A stretch of DNA of 64,000 nt from Flavobacterium okayamense (GCF_019702945.1 NZ_AP024749.1:2170001-2234000); one strand, 5' to 3'; counted from the stretch's first letter, positions 44,501-53,062 are shown. Made by a program: numbers and translations. Notes: generated by a model from the letters alone, not told the origin.

Positions 44501-46052
44501 TAGAATCATTTTTATTGAAGTTTAATACCGCTAAATCTGCATAATCAATATACGAATTAAAGTCGTAGGTTTTAATCTTTGAACTTAAATCTAAAAGACC
44601 TTTAAAGTCCATGCGAAGATTCGGATCGTTACTATTTAAATAACCTTTAAAATAAGGCATTTTCATAGTTCCGTCGATCTCTATATTGGTATAATTATAA
44701 TTATTAAAAAATATTTTTTGAACTTTTCCTTTAACTGCAGTGTTTAAAAATTTTTGTGTAAACCCTTGACCATCAACATCTACTTGAGCAGTAACCTTAC
44801 CAAAGTTATTGTCATTTAATAGAACTCCTACATTGAAATCTTTTAAATCTAATTCTCCTTGATACGTTGCATTGTCAATATTTCCTAAATCTTGAATAGA
44901 TAAATCAGCATCAACAATTCCTAAATTAGAAACAACAAAAATATCTGAGTTAATATATTCATCTGTTAACTCAACATCACCACTCAAATTAACTGTACCT
45001 AATTTTTCAAGTGAAGTAGGAAGGTTTTCGCCTAAAATTCTTGGTAAAATACTTCCCAAATCATTATAGGTTGAAGTTACTCTATCAAAATTTCCAGTTA
45101 TATAAAAAGATTCGTCTTTTTTAAATAAATTTTTAAAAGTAATGTTTCCAATTATCTCTGATTGGTTTTTATCCAAAAGTTTAAGATTGTGTGTAGTGAA
45201 ATTATTTAAAGTACCTTTTAAATTAGTATTTAGATAAAATACATTGTCTTTACCAAATTCATCATAGAAGTAATTTAAATCATTAGAAGAAATTGAAATA
45301 TTTTCTAATTGAGCATCCCAATTAACTTTGTTATTGAAATCTGAAAAATCTTCGCGCTTATATAAAAGCTCTACTCTACCTTTTACATGAGATTCTTTAG
45401 AAACAGCATCAAGATTTTCAAGTAAAATATTTTTCTTAGTATACGTAAAATTTGAAGTAAGTTTTTGAACATCTAAACCTCGGTGATCATGAAAACTAAG
45501 TCTTTCGATGTAAGTATTTACATCGGGTCCTTTTATAAAAAAATCGTTAAGTTTCCCGTTAAGATTTGTAAAATCTAATAATTTTGGATTGTTTAGATTT
45601 TCATCAATATATCTAAACCTACTATCAAATACATCAAAGGTAGTTACCTTCATTCTAAACTTCCCAGATGAAGGACTTCCATCATCAAAAGCAGCTACAA
45701 ATTTATCTAGATTAGTTTCACCTTCTCCCTTATATTCTTGCAATTTTGCATCTAAACCGTGAATAGTAACATCGCCTAAATAAGGATGACCGTCTTTATA
45801 CAGTGCTTTAAGATTTAGAATTGAAGTGTTCAATTTCTGAATGTAAAAAAGCGTGTCTTTATGATGATCCCTAATTAAAACATCACCTAATTTTACTGTA
45901 CCAAATGGAGATATTGCAATCTTATCAATAGTCAGATCCGTACCAAACTCTTCATTTAAATTATCTGTAGCTATTCTACCAAGTTTAGTTTGAACAAATG
46001 GTAACGATAATATGATAGCCATAAAAAGTAAAAACAGCAATAGAATAATCAC
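41595..46052 (-). CDS. tamB: TamB-like translocation/assembly module protein (DUF490)
   Basis: 1485 residues. A hydrophobic N-terminal anchor is followed by a very long strand-rich AsmA/TamB-type repeat region forming a lipid groove, and the C-terminal DUF490 domain (YRFKYGGLIDKKFIVKRGGT, FERASSLFSDIFSDEDSKLQ). Members span the periplasm and support outer-membrane protein insertion or phospholipid transport. The only canonical start is GTG at 46052, which leaves no positive charges before the helix. The frame stays open upstream for a further 20 or so codons encoding KKIKKIFIRT, so translation may begin at a non-standard codon. It is divergent from tsaD. Confidence 0.88.
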   Translation of the reverse strand: MIILLLFLLFMAIILSLPFVQTKLGRIATDNLNEEFGTDLTIDKIAISPFGTVKLGDVLIRDHHKDTLFYIQKLNTSILNLKALYKDGHPYLGDVTIHGLDAKLQEYKGEGETNLDKFVAAFDDGSPSSGKFRMKVTTFDVFDSRFRYIDENLNNPKLLDFTNLNGKLNDFFIKGPDVNTYIERLSFHDHRGLDVQKLTSNFTYTKKNILLENLDAVSKESHVKGRVELLYKREDFSDFNNKVNWDAQLENISISSNDLNYFYDEFGKDNVFYLNTNLKGTLNNFTTHNLKLLDKNQSEIIGNITFKNLFKKDESFYITGNFDRVTSTYNDLGSILPRILGENLPTSLEKLGTVNLSGDVELTDEYINSDIFVVSNLGIVDADLSIQDLGNIDNATYQGELDLKDFNVGVLLNDNNFGKVTAQVDVDGQGFTQKFLNTAVKGKVQKIFFNNYNYTNIEIDGTMKMPYFKGYLNSNDPNLRMDFKGLLDLSSKIKTYDFNSYIDYADLAVLNFNKNDSISIFKGNISMNAKGNSFDDLEGVLNLKNVSYQNNKKQYFFTDFNINSSFDENMVRTIFVNSPDIVTGTVVGKYKINQLSDIVENAVGSLYANYTPNELENGQFLDFNFTIHNKIIEIFVPNVSIAENTKIKGKINADLGKFELDFSSPNILAFNGKFDNVKIDIDNKNPLYNTYVVMDSLRFNRYKISDFNLINLTLNDTLFVRTEFNGGSKNQDQYSLNLYHTIDSTKKSIVGFKKSEVKLRDYLWFINEKESKDNKIVFTKDLKEFNFEKISLSHKDQKMSFFGALKDSTYKDLNLSFHDVDLEKIIPAVDSLHFNGKLNGFASLKQNKEIYKPQSNLTIDSLKINKYPIGNFALNIEGNDAFSKFKVNSSIEQDGNESFYLNGDVGFINNQTNLDLIAGLDEFQLAPFGPLLTDIVSNVRGEATGRATIKGSITSPEIDGRLYLDKSGLTIPYLNTDYDFEKDAIVDVTEHQFLFRNIKVTDSKYNTSGILNGNVRHEAFDNWEIDLEVKSNNILALDTKDDDDVYYYGTAFLNGNASIKGPTNALVVKVAGESEKGTSIKIPVSDAEEIGDNSFINFISYQEKYNKDRGIVTLDNKYKGIELDFDFDIDTDAEIEVILDRNSGHAMKGRGYGSMKMEINTLGKFLMYGDFIVEEGDYRFKYGGLIDKKFIVKRGGTIRWEGEPMNAILNLEAVYNTQANPGVLLESASFNRKVDTNVSILINGNLSNPEPDFNIDFPNVSSVMKSEIDYQLQNKDKRQTQALALLSTGSFMTPENAGNAAYGPLFERASSLFSDIFSDEDSKLQLGVDYSQGDRLNQISDRVGVTLATQINDKISINGKVGVPVGGVTESVLVGNVEIQMQLNDEGTLKAHVFNRENDINYIGNGIGYTQGLGITYTVDFDTFKELIQNVFAKQKKKKEENDNQSDQTPDSEFSPDYINFINERKVKKSSDAKEEEVQKVPEIE

Positions 46053-46173
46053 TGTTCTGATAAATATTTTCTTTATTTTTTTGATAGTGCTAATATTTCG
46101 TAAATTTGCTCTTGATTATTTGTAATCACAATTAACAAAAATAAGGATTTTTGTAAGATTATTACAACTGTTA

Positions 46174-46199
46174 GCACGCAATTTTCGTGCCTTTTTTTT
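46174..46199 (+). promoter_or_regulatory. Terminator-like hairpin directly before tsaD
   Basis: GCACG-caatttt-CGTGC followed by C and eight T, ending at the base before the tsaD ATG. It looks like a short intrinsic terminator or attenuator. The stem has only 5 bp, so it may be chance. Confidence 0.4.
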
Positions 46200-47222
46200 A
46201 TGAAAGAGAATAAAATTTACACTTTAGCAATTGAAAGTTCGTGTGATGATACTTCAGCAGCCATTTTATGCAACGATAAAGTATTATCAAATATTGTAGC
46301 AAGACAAGCTATACATGAAGAATATGGTGGTGTTGTACCCGAATTAGCTTCTCGTGCTCATCAACAAAATATTGTTCCTGTTGTAGACGTTGCCATTAAA
46401 AAAGCTGGAATTTCAAAAGAAGATCTTAACTGTATTGCTTTTACGCAAGGTCCAGGATTAATGGGGTCGTTATTGGTAGGCGGTTCTTTTGCTAAGTCAT
46501 TGAGTATGGCCTTAGATATTCCACTTGTAGCTGTAAATCACATGAAAGCTCATATTTTAGCACATTTTATTGATGAAGAAGGTTTTGACAAACCTACTTT
46601 TCCTTTCTTGGCTTTAACTATAAGTGGCGGACATACACAAATTGTTAAAGTCAATAGTTTTTTCGATTTAGAAATTATTGGAGAAACTACAGATGATGCT
46701 GTTGGTGAAGCGTTTGATAAATCGGCTAAAATATTAGGTCTTCCCTATCCTGGCGGACCATTAATTGATAAATACGCACAAGAAGGAAATCCGAAAGCTT
46801 TTCAGTTTACAAAACCCAAAGTAGATGGTTTAAACTTCAGTTTCAGTGGATTAAAAACGCAGATTTTATATTTTATTCAGAAGAATGTAAAAGAAAACTC
46901 TAATTTTATTGAGGAAAATAAGGCGGATATTTGTGCTTCTATTCAGCATACCATTATTCAAATTTTAATGGATAAATTAAAGTTAGCCGTAAAGGAAACT
47001 GGAATTAATCAAATAGCAATTGGTGGTGGAGTTTCTGCAAACTCAGGAATTCGTAAAACATTAAAAGAAGCTGAATCAAAATATGGTTGGAAAACCTATA
47101 TTCCAAAATTTGAATATACAACAGACAACGCAGCAATGATAGGAATCGTTGGTTATTATAATTTTTTAGAAAATAATTTCAGCACAAACAATGTTGTTTC
47201 AAAAGCACGAATTAAATTCTAA
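46200..47222 (+). CDS. tsaD: tRNA N6-threonylcarbamoyladenosine transferase TsaD
   Basis: Transfers threonylcarbamoyl from TC-AMP to A37 of ANN-decoding tRNAs, with TsaB and TsaE. The ASKHA motifs are LAIESSCDDTSAAIL, the metal-binding HMKAHILAHF, LTISGGHTQIV, DDAVGEAFDKSAK and AIGGGVSANSGIR. Length 340 is typical. Essential housekeeping gene at the head of a plus-strand string with rsmE. Confidence 0.96.
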   Translation: MKENKIYTLAIESSCDDTSAAILCNDKVLSNIVARQAIHEEYGGVVPELASRAHQQNIVPVVDVAIKKAGISKEDLNCIAFTQGPGLMGSLLVGGSFAKSLSMALDIPLVAVNHMKAHILAHFIDEEGFDKPTFPFLALTISGGHTQIVKVNSFFDLEIIGETTDDAVGEAFDKSAKILGLPYPGGPLIDKYAQEGNPKAFQFTKPKVDGLNFSFSGLKTQILYFIQKNVKENSNFIEENKADICASIQHTIIQILMDKLKLAVKETGINQIAIGGGVSANSGIRKTLKEAESKYGWKTYIPKFEYTTDNAAMIGIVGYYNFLENNFSTNNVVSKARIKF

Positions 47223-47246
47223 ATTCGTAATTATAAATTCGTAATT
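47222..47246. repeat. Short tandem direct repeat in the tsaD-rsmE gap
   Basis: AATTCGTAATT occurs at 47222-47232 and again at 47236-47246 (14-bp period) and fills most of the gap. It resembles the AATTCATAATT units at 56021-56053. Confidence 0.6.
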
Positions 47247-47251
47247 TTCAC

Positions 47252-47956
47252 ATGCAATTATTCTATAATTCTGAAATAAAAAACACCGATTCTTCTTTCG
47301 TTTTCGACAAAGAAGAAAGCAAGCATATAGTTAAAGTTTTACGTAAAAAAGAAAGTGATAAAATATTTATAACAAATGGATTAGGTTTTTTATTTATTTC
47401 AGAAATAAGTTTAGCTTCTGACAAAAAATGTGAAGTTAAAATCTTAGAAATTCAAAAATTTGAAAAACCAAAATACAACCTTCATATTGCGGTTGCTCCA
47501 ACAAAAATGAACGACCGATTCGAATGGTTTTTAGAAAAAGCAACTGAAATTGGTATTCAAGAAATCACACCTATTATATGTGAACATTCTGAACGAAAAG
47601 TGTATAAAATTGATAGAGCTGAGAAGATAATTCAATCAGCGATGAAACAATCCAATCAGTTTTATTTGCCTAAAATAAATGAACCCGTTTCATTTAAAGA
47701 ATTTATTGCAAATACAAATTGCGAGAATAAATTTATTGCGCATTGTGTTGAAACTGAACGCAAAGAATTGAAAGAAAGTGTGAAACCAGGTGGAAATTAC
47801 GTAATTTTGATTGGTCCCGAAGGTGATTTTTCTGAAAATGAAATTGAATTAGCTTTAGCAAATAATTACAAAGCGGTTTTATTAGGAAATACACGTCTTC
47901 GTACAGAAACTGCAGCTTTAGTAGCTTGTCATACAGTTGCTTTAATTAATGAATAA
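47252..47956 (+). CDS. rsmE: 16S rRNA (uracil1498-N3)-methyltransferase RsmE
   Basis: SPOUT-fold methyltransferase of 234 residues. An N-terminal PUA-like part (FDKEESKHIVKVLRKKESD) precedes the knot domain with LEKATEIGIQEITPIICEHS, NYVILIGPEGDFSENEIE and LGNTRLRTETAALVA. It modifies helix 44 of 16S rRNA in the small subunit. Next gene starts at its stop. Confidence 0.93.
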   Translation: MQLFYNSEIKNTDSSFVFDKEESKHIVKVLRKKESDKIFITNGLGFLFISEISLASDKKCEVKILEIQKFEKPKYNLHIAVAPTKMNDRFEWFLEKATEIGIQEITPIICEHSERKVYKIDRAEKIIQSAMKQSNQFYLPKINEPVSFKEFIANTNCENKFIAHCVETERKELKESVKPGGNYVILIGPEGDFSENEIELALANNYKAVLLGNTRLRTETAALVACHTVALINE

Positions 47957-48595
47957 ATGAGAAGAATATATATTTTATTTCTGATTTCTTCTTTCTTTGG
48001 ATTTTCCCAAGAAATAGCGCTATTAAAATACTCTGGTGGTGGCGATTGGTATGCAAATCCTACATCTTTGCCTAATTTAATTCAGTTTTGCAATCAAAAT
48101 ATTAATACAAATATTAATTCAAAACCTGCAACAGTTTCTGCAGAGAGCAATGAACTTACTTCCTACCCTTTTGTACACATGACAGGACATGGAAATGTTG
48201 TTTTTAGCCCAAATGAAGTAATTAACCTTAGAAATTACTTACTTTCTGGTGGTTTTTTACATATTGACGATAATTATGGTATGGATGAATACATTAGAAA
48301 AGAAATAAAAAAACTCTTTCCAAACCAAGATTTAGTTGAAATTCCGCAAAATCATCAAATTTTTCAAAAACCCTATAATTTTCCGGATGGTTTGCCAAAA
48401 ATTCACGAACATGACAAAAGTAGACCTCAAGCTTTTGGAATCTTTATTGAAAATCGATTGGTTATACTCTATACTTTTGAATGTGATTTAGGCGATGGCT
48501 GGGAAGACAAAGAAGTTCATAAGGATCCAGCGGATGTTCGTTTAAAAGCTTTACAAATGGGAGCTAATATTTTAAATTACGTTTTCAACAATTAA
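47957..48595 (+). CDS. DUF4159 family exported protein
   Basis: 212 residues with a short signal peptide ending FFGFSQ. The DUF4159 core is evident: LKYSGGGDWYANPTSLPNLI, then FVHMTGHGNVVFSPNEV, LLSGGFLHIDDNYGMDEY and DPADVRLKALQMGANI. The fold resembles a glutamine-amidotransferase-like or ThuA-like domain. Function unknown. It starts directly after the rsmE stop and is followed 2 nt later by the methyltransferase gene. Confidence 0.83.
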   Translation: MRRIYILFLISSFFGFSQEIALLKYSGGGDWYANPTSLPNLIQFCNQNINTNINSKPATVSAESNELTSYPFVHMTGHGNVVFSPNEVINLRNYLLSGGFLHIDDNYGMDEYIRKEIKKLFPNQDLVEIPQNHQIFQKPYNFPDGLPKIHEHDKSRPQAFGIFIENRLVILYTFECDLGDGWEDKEVHKDPADVRLKALQMGANILNYVFNN

Positions 48596-48597
48596 TT

Positions 48598-49104
48598 TTG
48601 GAACAATTAGATCACTTCACTACAGAATTTCAGGCTCGCAAATTTCCAATAACAGTTATTTGTGATGAAGTCTATTTTCAACAAAACATTGGAAGTATTT
48701 TTAGAGTATGTGAAGCTTTTGGTGTAGAAAAAATCATTTTTACAGGTAAAAATTTTATACTTTCAGAAAGAAAAGTCAATAAAACATCTAGAAATACACA
48801 TAAAATTGTTCCGTACGAAATCTATTTAAACAAAGAAGAACTTCTATCTTATTTGCAAAACTCTAATGCTGAGATAATTGCACTTGAAATAACTTCTAAA
48901 AGCAAACCGATTGAGAATGTTCAACTCAATTCAAAACCTATTATTTTAATTATTGGAAGTGAAATTTATGGTGTTTCAAAAGAATTACTTTCAGTTTGCA
49001 ATCAATCGGTACACATTCAAATGTTTGGAAAAAACAGTAGCATGAATGTAGTACAATCGCTTGGAATTTCTTTATATGAATTAACTAAAATCCTGAATAA
49101 ATAA
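48598..49104 (+). CDS. TrmH/SpoU family RNA methyltransferase
   Basis: 168-residue SPOUT enzyme. Motif 1 QQNIGSIFRVCEAFGVEKI, motif 2 ILIIGSEIYGVSKELL and motif 3 NSSMNVVQSLGISLYE are all present, so it 2'-O-methylates a ribose in tRNA or rRNA. Target not determinable; there is no N-terminal L30-like domain as in RlmB. The start is TTG at 48598, 2 nt after the previous stop, and no ATG fits the N-terminal homology. Confidence 0.88.
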   Translation: MEQLDHFTTEFQARKFPITVICDEVYFQQNIGSIFRVCEAFGVEKIIFTGKNFILSERKVNKTSRNTHKIVPYEIYLNKEELLSYLQNSNAEIIALEITSKSKPIENVQLNSKPIILIIGSEIYGVSKELLSVCNQSVHIQMFGKNSSMNVVQSLGISLYELTKILNK

Positions 49105-49107
49105 TAT

Positions 49108-49131
49108 TTTTTTAACAAATTTGTTAAAAAA
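49108..49131. promoter_or_regulatory. 24-bp perfect palindrome upstream of the M43 protease gene
   Basis: Centred between 49119 and 49120 with core AACAAATTTGTT. A near copy (AACAAATTTATT, 10 of 12 identical) lies at 49143-49154, between the -33 and -7 boxes. Likely operator pair. Confidence 0.5.
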
Positions 49132-49132
49132 G

Positions 49133-49164
49133 TTTGTTTTGTAACAAATTTATTATTAGAATTG
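49133..49164 (+). promoter_or_regulatory. Putative promoter of the M43 protease gene
   Basis: TTTG at 49133-49136, a 20-nt spacer and TAGAATTG at 49157-49164 (one mismatch to TAnnTTTG), leaving a leader of about 40 nt. Confidence 0.5.
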
Positions 49165-49211
49165 TGTACTGCTGTTAACCAAAATTTTATAACCAATTAA
49201 TTATTTTAATT

Positions 49212-50168
49212 ATGAAAAAAATTTTGTTAGCGGTCTCTATCTTGACCTTGGTGTTTTCATGTTCAAAAGAAGAAAACACAAATCCTGAAAATTCTCAAGC
49301 TAATACATTAGCCAAAGAAAGGCATTGCGCTTCTCATGATGTTTTAGAAATGCAATTAAAAGAAGATCCTGGGTTTGCACAAAAAATCGCAGACATTGAA
49401 AGTTTTACTGAAAATGCAATTCTTCAAGGTAAAGCTGCAAATATGGGTACAATAACAATTCCTGTTGTTGTAAATGTTTTGTATAGAACTTCTTCTGAAA
49501 ATATTTCTCAATCTCAAATTCAATCTCAGATAGATGCTTTAAACAAAGATTTTAATGCTGCAAATAATGATTTCAATCAAGTTCCAGCTATATTTTCGGG
49601 AGTTAAAGCTAATGTAGGCGTTACATTTGTTTTAGATGCTGTTAAAAGAAAGCAAACAAGCAAATCATCTTGGGGTACTCGTGATGCTATGAAAAAAACA
49701 AAGCGTGGAGGTATAAATCCAACTTCACCTAATACAAAATTGAATATTTGGGTTTGTACTATTGGTGGTGGAATCTTGGGTTATGCGCAATTTCCAGGAG
49801 GAAGTTCTTCTACTGATGGTGTAGTAATAGATTCTAGATATTTTGGAACAACTGGAACTGCAACAGCTCCTTTTAATAAAGGTAGAACAGCAACTCATGA
49901 AGTGGGCCACTGGATGAATTTAAGACATATTTGGGGTGATACAAATTGTGGAAATGATTTTGTTATTGATACCCCTACACATAATACAGCTAATTATGGT
50001 TGCCCTTCTTATCCTCATTATTCAACTTGTTCTGGAAATCCAGTTGAAATGACAATGAATTATATGGATTATACTGACGATGCTTGTATGTACATGTTTA
50101 GTGAAGGTCAAAAAAATAGAATGCTTGCAGTTTTTGCACCAGGCGGACCAAGAGCTTCCTTTAATTAA
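49212..50168 (+). CDS. Secreted M43 (pappalysin-like) zinc metalloprotease lipoprotein
   Basis: The lipoprotein signal ends LVFSC, then S-K-E-E-N, an acidic mature start that fits surface display. The catalytic site HEVGHWMNLRHIWGD begins at residue 229, and the Met-turn is in MNYMDYTDDACMYMF, as in M43B peptidases such as ulilysin. Cysteine pairs near NCGND, GCPSY and STCSG probably stabilise the domain. No type 9 secretion C-terminal domain is attached: it ends at PGGPRASFN. It has its own putative promoter, operator and terminator. Confidence 0.9.
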   Translation: MKKILLAVSILTLVFSCSKEENTNPENSQANTLAKERHCASHDVLEMQLKEDPGFAQKIADIESFTENAILQGKAANMGTITIPVVVNVLYRTSSENISQSQIQSQIDALNKDFNAANNDFNQVPAIFSGVKANVGVTFVLDAVKRKQTSKSSWGTRDAMKKTKRGGINPTSPNTKLNIWVCTIGGGILGYAQFPGGSSSTDGVVIDSRYFGTTGTATAPFNKGRTATHEVGHWMNLRHIWGDTNCGNDFVIDTPTHNTANYGCPSYPHYSTCSGNPVEMTMNYMDYTDDACMYMFSEGQKNRMLAVFAPGGPRASFN

Positions 50169-50185
50169 TAAAGTTTATTCTTAAT

Positions 50186-50219
50186 AAAACTCGCTTATTC
50201 AAGCGAGTTTTTTATTTTT
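50186..50219 (+). terminator. Terminator of the M43 protease gene
   Basis: ACTCGCTT-attc-AAGCGAGT stem followed by TTTTT-A-TTTTT. The same T-rich tail contains TATTTTTG at 50213-50220, a possible -7 box for the next gene. Confidence 0.8.
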
Positions 50220-50223
50220 GTGT

Positions 50224-51312
50224 ATGACATCTAAAGAACTTTCAAACGGACTTTTAAGAACTATTGCAATTTTATCAGCAATTGCTTTAGTTTTTTTCTT
50301 AATCTACAAACTGTCTTCTATTATAGTTTACCTAATAGTTTCAGTTCTTTTTACTCTTTTAGGTAATCCAATTGTTCGATTTTTAGAAACTAAATTAAAG
50401 TTTAAAAACACGCTTGCTGTTGTTACAACTTTAATTCTTTCTATATTATTAATTACTGGAATTGTAATGCTTTTTGTTCCGTTAATTCTTTCTCAAGGAG
50501 AAAATTTATCGCTTTTAGATGTTGATAAAATGGAACAAAATTATAATGAGTTAGTAGAGTCGTTAGATGGATTTTTGATTGGTCATGGATATAACTTATC
50601 CTCTATTCTATCCGATTCAAATTTATTTTCACATTTAAATTTAAATTTCATTCCCAATATTTTCGGCTCTATTGTAAATATAATTGGTAATTTCGGAATG
50701 GGTTTAGCTTCGGTTTTATTTATTTCTTTTTTCTTTTTAAAAGACAAAGAGATTTTATTCAACAATTTCCAATCAGTTTTACCTAAGAATCAAAAGGATA
50801 GAATTCTAAATTCAATTTCAAAAATCTCAAATCTTTTATCACGATATTTCGGAGCATTATTAGCGCAATTAAGTATTATCATGATTTTGTACTTAATTCT
50901 GTTTTTAATTTTCGGAGTTGAAAATGCTTTTATAATAGCACTACTTTGCGCTATTTTAAATGTAATTCCATATTTAGGTCCGCTTTTAGGAATGATTGTC
51001 GCCTTAACGCTAATTTTATTAAGCGGAATTGGACTTGAAAATTTTTCCGATATTCTTCCTAAAACAATTTACGTTTTCATAGGAATGGTAGTTGTTCAGT
51101 TAATCGACAACAATTTTACCCAACCTATTTTGTTTTCAAAAAGTACAAAATCTTCTCCATTAGAAATTTTCTTGGTTATTTTAGCATCGGGAACGCTTTT
51201 TGGTGTTGTTGGAATGATTGTAGCCGTACCAACTTATACAGCAATTAAAGTAATAGCTAAAGAATTTTTACCAAACAATAAAATCGTTAAAACGTTAACA
51301 AAAGAAATATAA
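50224..51312 (+). CDS. AI-2E family transporter
   Basis: 362 residues with seven to eight membrane helices. Family patterns are LLGNPIVRFLETKLKFKN near the N terminus, FFFLKDKEILFNNF, LSRYFGALLAQLSIIMILYL, LNVIPYLGPLLGMI and VQLIDNNFTQPILFSKST. Members export small molecules or exchange sodium for protons, and the AI-2 name is historical. The ATG at 50224 is preferred over TTG at 50218. Its stop overlaps the next start by one base (TAATG). Confidence 0.9.
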   Translation: MTSKELSNGLLRTIAILSAIALVFFLIYKLSSIIVYLIVSVLFTLLGNPIVRFLETKLKFKNTLAVVTTLILSILLITGIVMLFVPLILSQGENLSLLDVDKMEQNYNELVESLDGFLIGHGYNLSSILSDSNLFSHLNLNFIPNIFGSIVNIIGNFGMGLASVLFISFFFLKDKEILFNNFQSVLPKNQKDRILNSISKISNLLSRYFGALLAQLSIIMILYLILFLIFGVENAFIIALLCAILNVIPYLGPLLGMIVALTLILLSGIGLENFSDILPKTIYVFIGMVVVQLIDNNFTQPILFSKSTKSSPLEIFLVILASGTLFGVVGMIVAVPTYTAIKVIAKEFLPNNKIVKTLTKEI

Positions 51313-52490
51313 TGGACCATTTACTTTTGTTAAAAAACGAAGTTCAAGATTTTATCAATGCCAATTTAAATTCGAATATATTAGAATTAGCATTGAAAAA
51401 AAATCCTTTATCTGATATTCCTTATTCATTATTAATAGAACAAATTGCCGCAAAACAAAAGGCTAAAATTAAATTACCAACATGGTTTACTACTGAAAAT
51501 ATAATTTATCCTTCTAAAGTTTCTGTTGAACAGACTTCCTCAGAAAAAACAGCAGCATACAAAGCTTCATTGGTTAGCGGAAATTCGTTAATTGATTTAT
51601 CTGGCGGATTTGGTATTGATGATTATTATTTTGCTAAAAACTTTCAAAATGTAATGCATTGTGAAATAAACGAAGATTTATCTCAAATAGTTGCTCATAA
51701 TTACAAACAACTAAATGTTTCTAATATTGAATGTTTTGCAGGAAATAGTTCGGAAATTCTAAAAGAAATAAATCAAAAGTTCGATTGTATTTACATTGAT
51801 CCTTCACGAAGAAACGATGCAAAAGGAAAGGTTTTTATGCTCAAAGATTGCGAACCAAATGTTCCTGAACTTTTAGATTTTTATTTTACTTTTTCTAATA
51901 AAATAATCATAAAAACTGCTCCAATACTTGATATTCAAGCGGGTTTAAGCGAACTGAAATTTGTCAAAAACATTCATATTGTAGCTTTAGAGAACGAGGT
52001 AAAAGAATTGCTTTGGGAAATTGAAAGAGACTTTACCAGTGAAATTTCAATTGTTACTATAAACATTGAAAAAGATACTATTCAACGATCAAAAATTTTA
52101 ATTAGCGACGACAAGCATTCAAAATATTCATTGCCACAAAATTATTTATACGAACCAAATGCTTCCCTTCTTAAATCAGGTAAATTTGAAAGTATTGGTA
52201 CTTTATTCAAAATAAACAAGTTACACCAACATTCCCATTTATATACTTCTGAAAATTTAGAAGGTTTTCAAGGTAGAAAATTCAAAATAATCAATTGTCT
52301 TCCTTTTGATAAAGAAGTAGGAAAAAAATACCTTTTAAAACAGAAAATGAATGTTGCTACGCGAAATTTTCCGTTAAAACCAGAAGACATTAAAAAGAAA
52401 TTTAAAATTACCGATGGTGGAACAGTTTTTGCTTTCTTTACTACAAATTTAGATAATCAAAAAATAGTTTTACTTTGCGAAAAAATTTAA
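51312..52490 (+). CDS. Class I SAM-dependent methyltransferase with THUMP-like domain
   Basis: 392 residues. Rossmann core with LIDLSGGFGIDDYYFAK (motif I), HCEINEDLSQIVAHN (acidic loop) and CIYIDPSRRNDAKGKVFML, where the DPSR motif indicates an RNA or base N-methyltransferase type. The C-terminal THUMP-like ferredoxin region ends in KKKFKITDGGTVFAFF. It corresponds to the family described from Porphyromonas PG_1098. Target probably RNA. Co-transcribed with the AI-2E gene. Confidence 0.83.
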   Translation: MDHLLLLKNEVQDFINANLNSNILELALKKNPLSDIPYSLLIEQIAAKQKAKIKLPTWFTTENIIYPSKVSVEQTSSEKTAAYKASLVSGNSLIDLSGGFGIDDYYFAKNFQNVMHCEINEDLSQIVAHNYKQLNVSNIECFAGNSSEILKEINQKFDCIYIDPSRRNDAKGKVFMLKDCEPNVPELLDFYFTFSNKIIIKTAPILDIQAGLSELKFVKNIHIVALENEVKELLWEIERDFTSEISIVTINIEKDTIQRSKILISDDKHSKYSLPQNYLYEPNASLLKSGKFESIGTLFKINKLHQHSHLYTSENLEGFQGRKFKIINCLPFDKEVGKKYLLKQKMNVATRNFPLKPEDIKKKFKITDGGTVFAFFTTNLDNQKIVLLCEKI

Positions 52491-52492
52491 TC

Positions 52493-53056
52493 ATGAAATT
52501 CATCTACATACTTTTACTTTTCCCTTTATTCTCATTAGCTCAAATCAATTGTAAATATGACATTGAAGAAAAAACAGATTCTACGTATTTAAAAGTTTTA
52601 CCCGAAAAAGTAATGTATGAAAGAGTTTTTGGTGATTCTAAAGAATTTATTCAATTTTCGCTAATTAACAATAATGGAATTCCAACACTTCACGTGCAAT
52701 TAATAGAAAAAAGCAGTTTATTTCTTTCAGCTAAGTGTTTCGATTTAAATTCGAAAATCGTTTTACAATTAAATAATGGAAAATTTATAACGCTAAAATC
52801 TATCTCTGATAATACATGTTCTGTTTTTGGATATGATGAAAAAGAAAAAGCTAATTTTAGAATTTTAGACGGATACTTTGTTTTTACCAAAACCAATTAT
52901 GAAGAATTGAAGTCCTCTCCTATTTCGGTTATGCGTTTACAATATGTAGGCGATAAAAAAGATTATAATATAAAGTCTGATTTGGCTTCTGAAATAACAA
53001 AATTGAATTATGCACCAAGTTATTATTTTATCGATTACTTGAAGTGTGTGGAGTAA
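52493..53056 (+). CDS. Hypothetical exported protein
   Basis: 187 residues from the ATG at 52493, which gives a clean signal peptide MKFIYILLLFPLFSLAQ. An upstream in-frame ATG overlaps the methyltransferase gene and would bury it. The mature part is mostly strand-like and contains four cysteines. No domain recognised. It begins 2 nt after the methyltransferase stop, so it is the third gene of the operon. Confidence 0.7.
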   Translation: MKFIYILLLFPLFSLAQINCKYDIEEKTDSTYLKVLPEKVMYERVFGDSKEFIQFSLINNNGIPTLHVQLIEKSSLFLSAKCFDLNSKIVLQLNNGKFITLKSISDNTCSVFGYDEKEKANFRILDGYFVFTKTNYEELKSSPISVMRLQYVGDKKDYNIKSDLASEITKLNYAPSYYFIDYLKCVE

Positions 53057-53062
53057 ATTTAT

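Noticed and set aside
50218..50226. TTG start for the AI-2E gene
   Set aside because: The TTG belongs to the terminator T-tract and -7-like box. ATG at 50224 is a better start.
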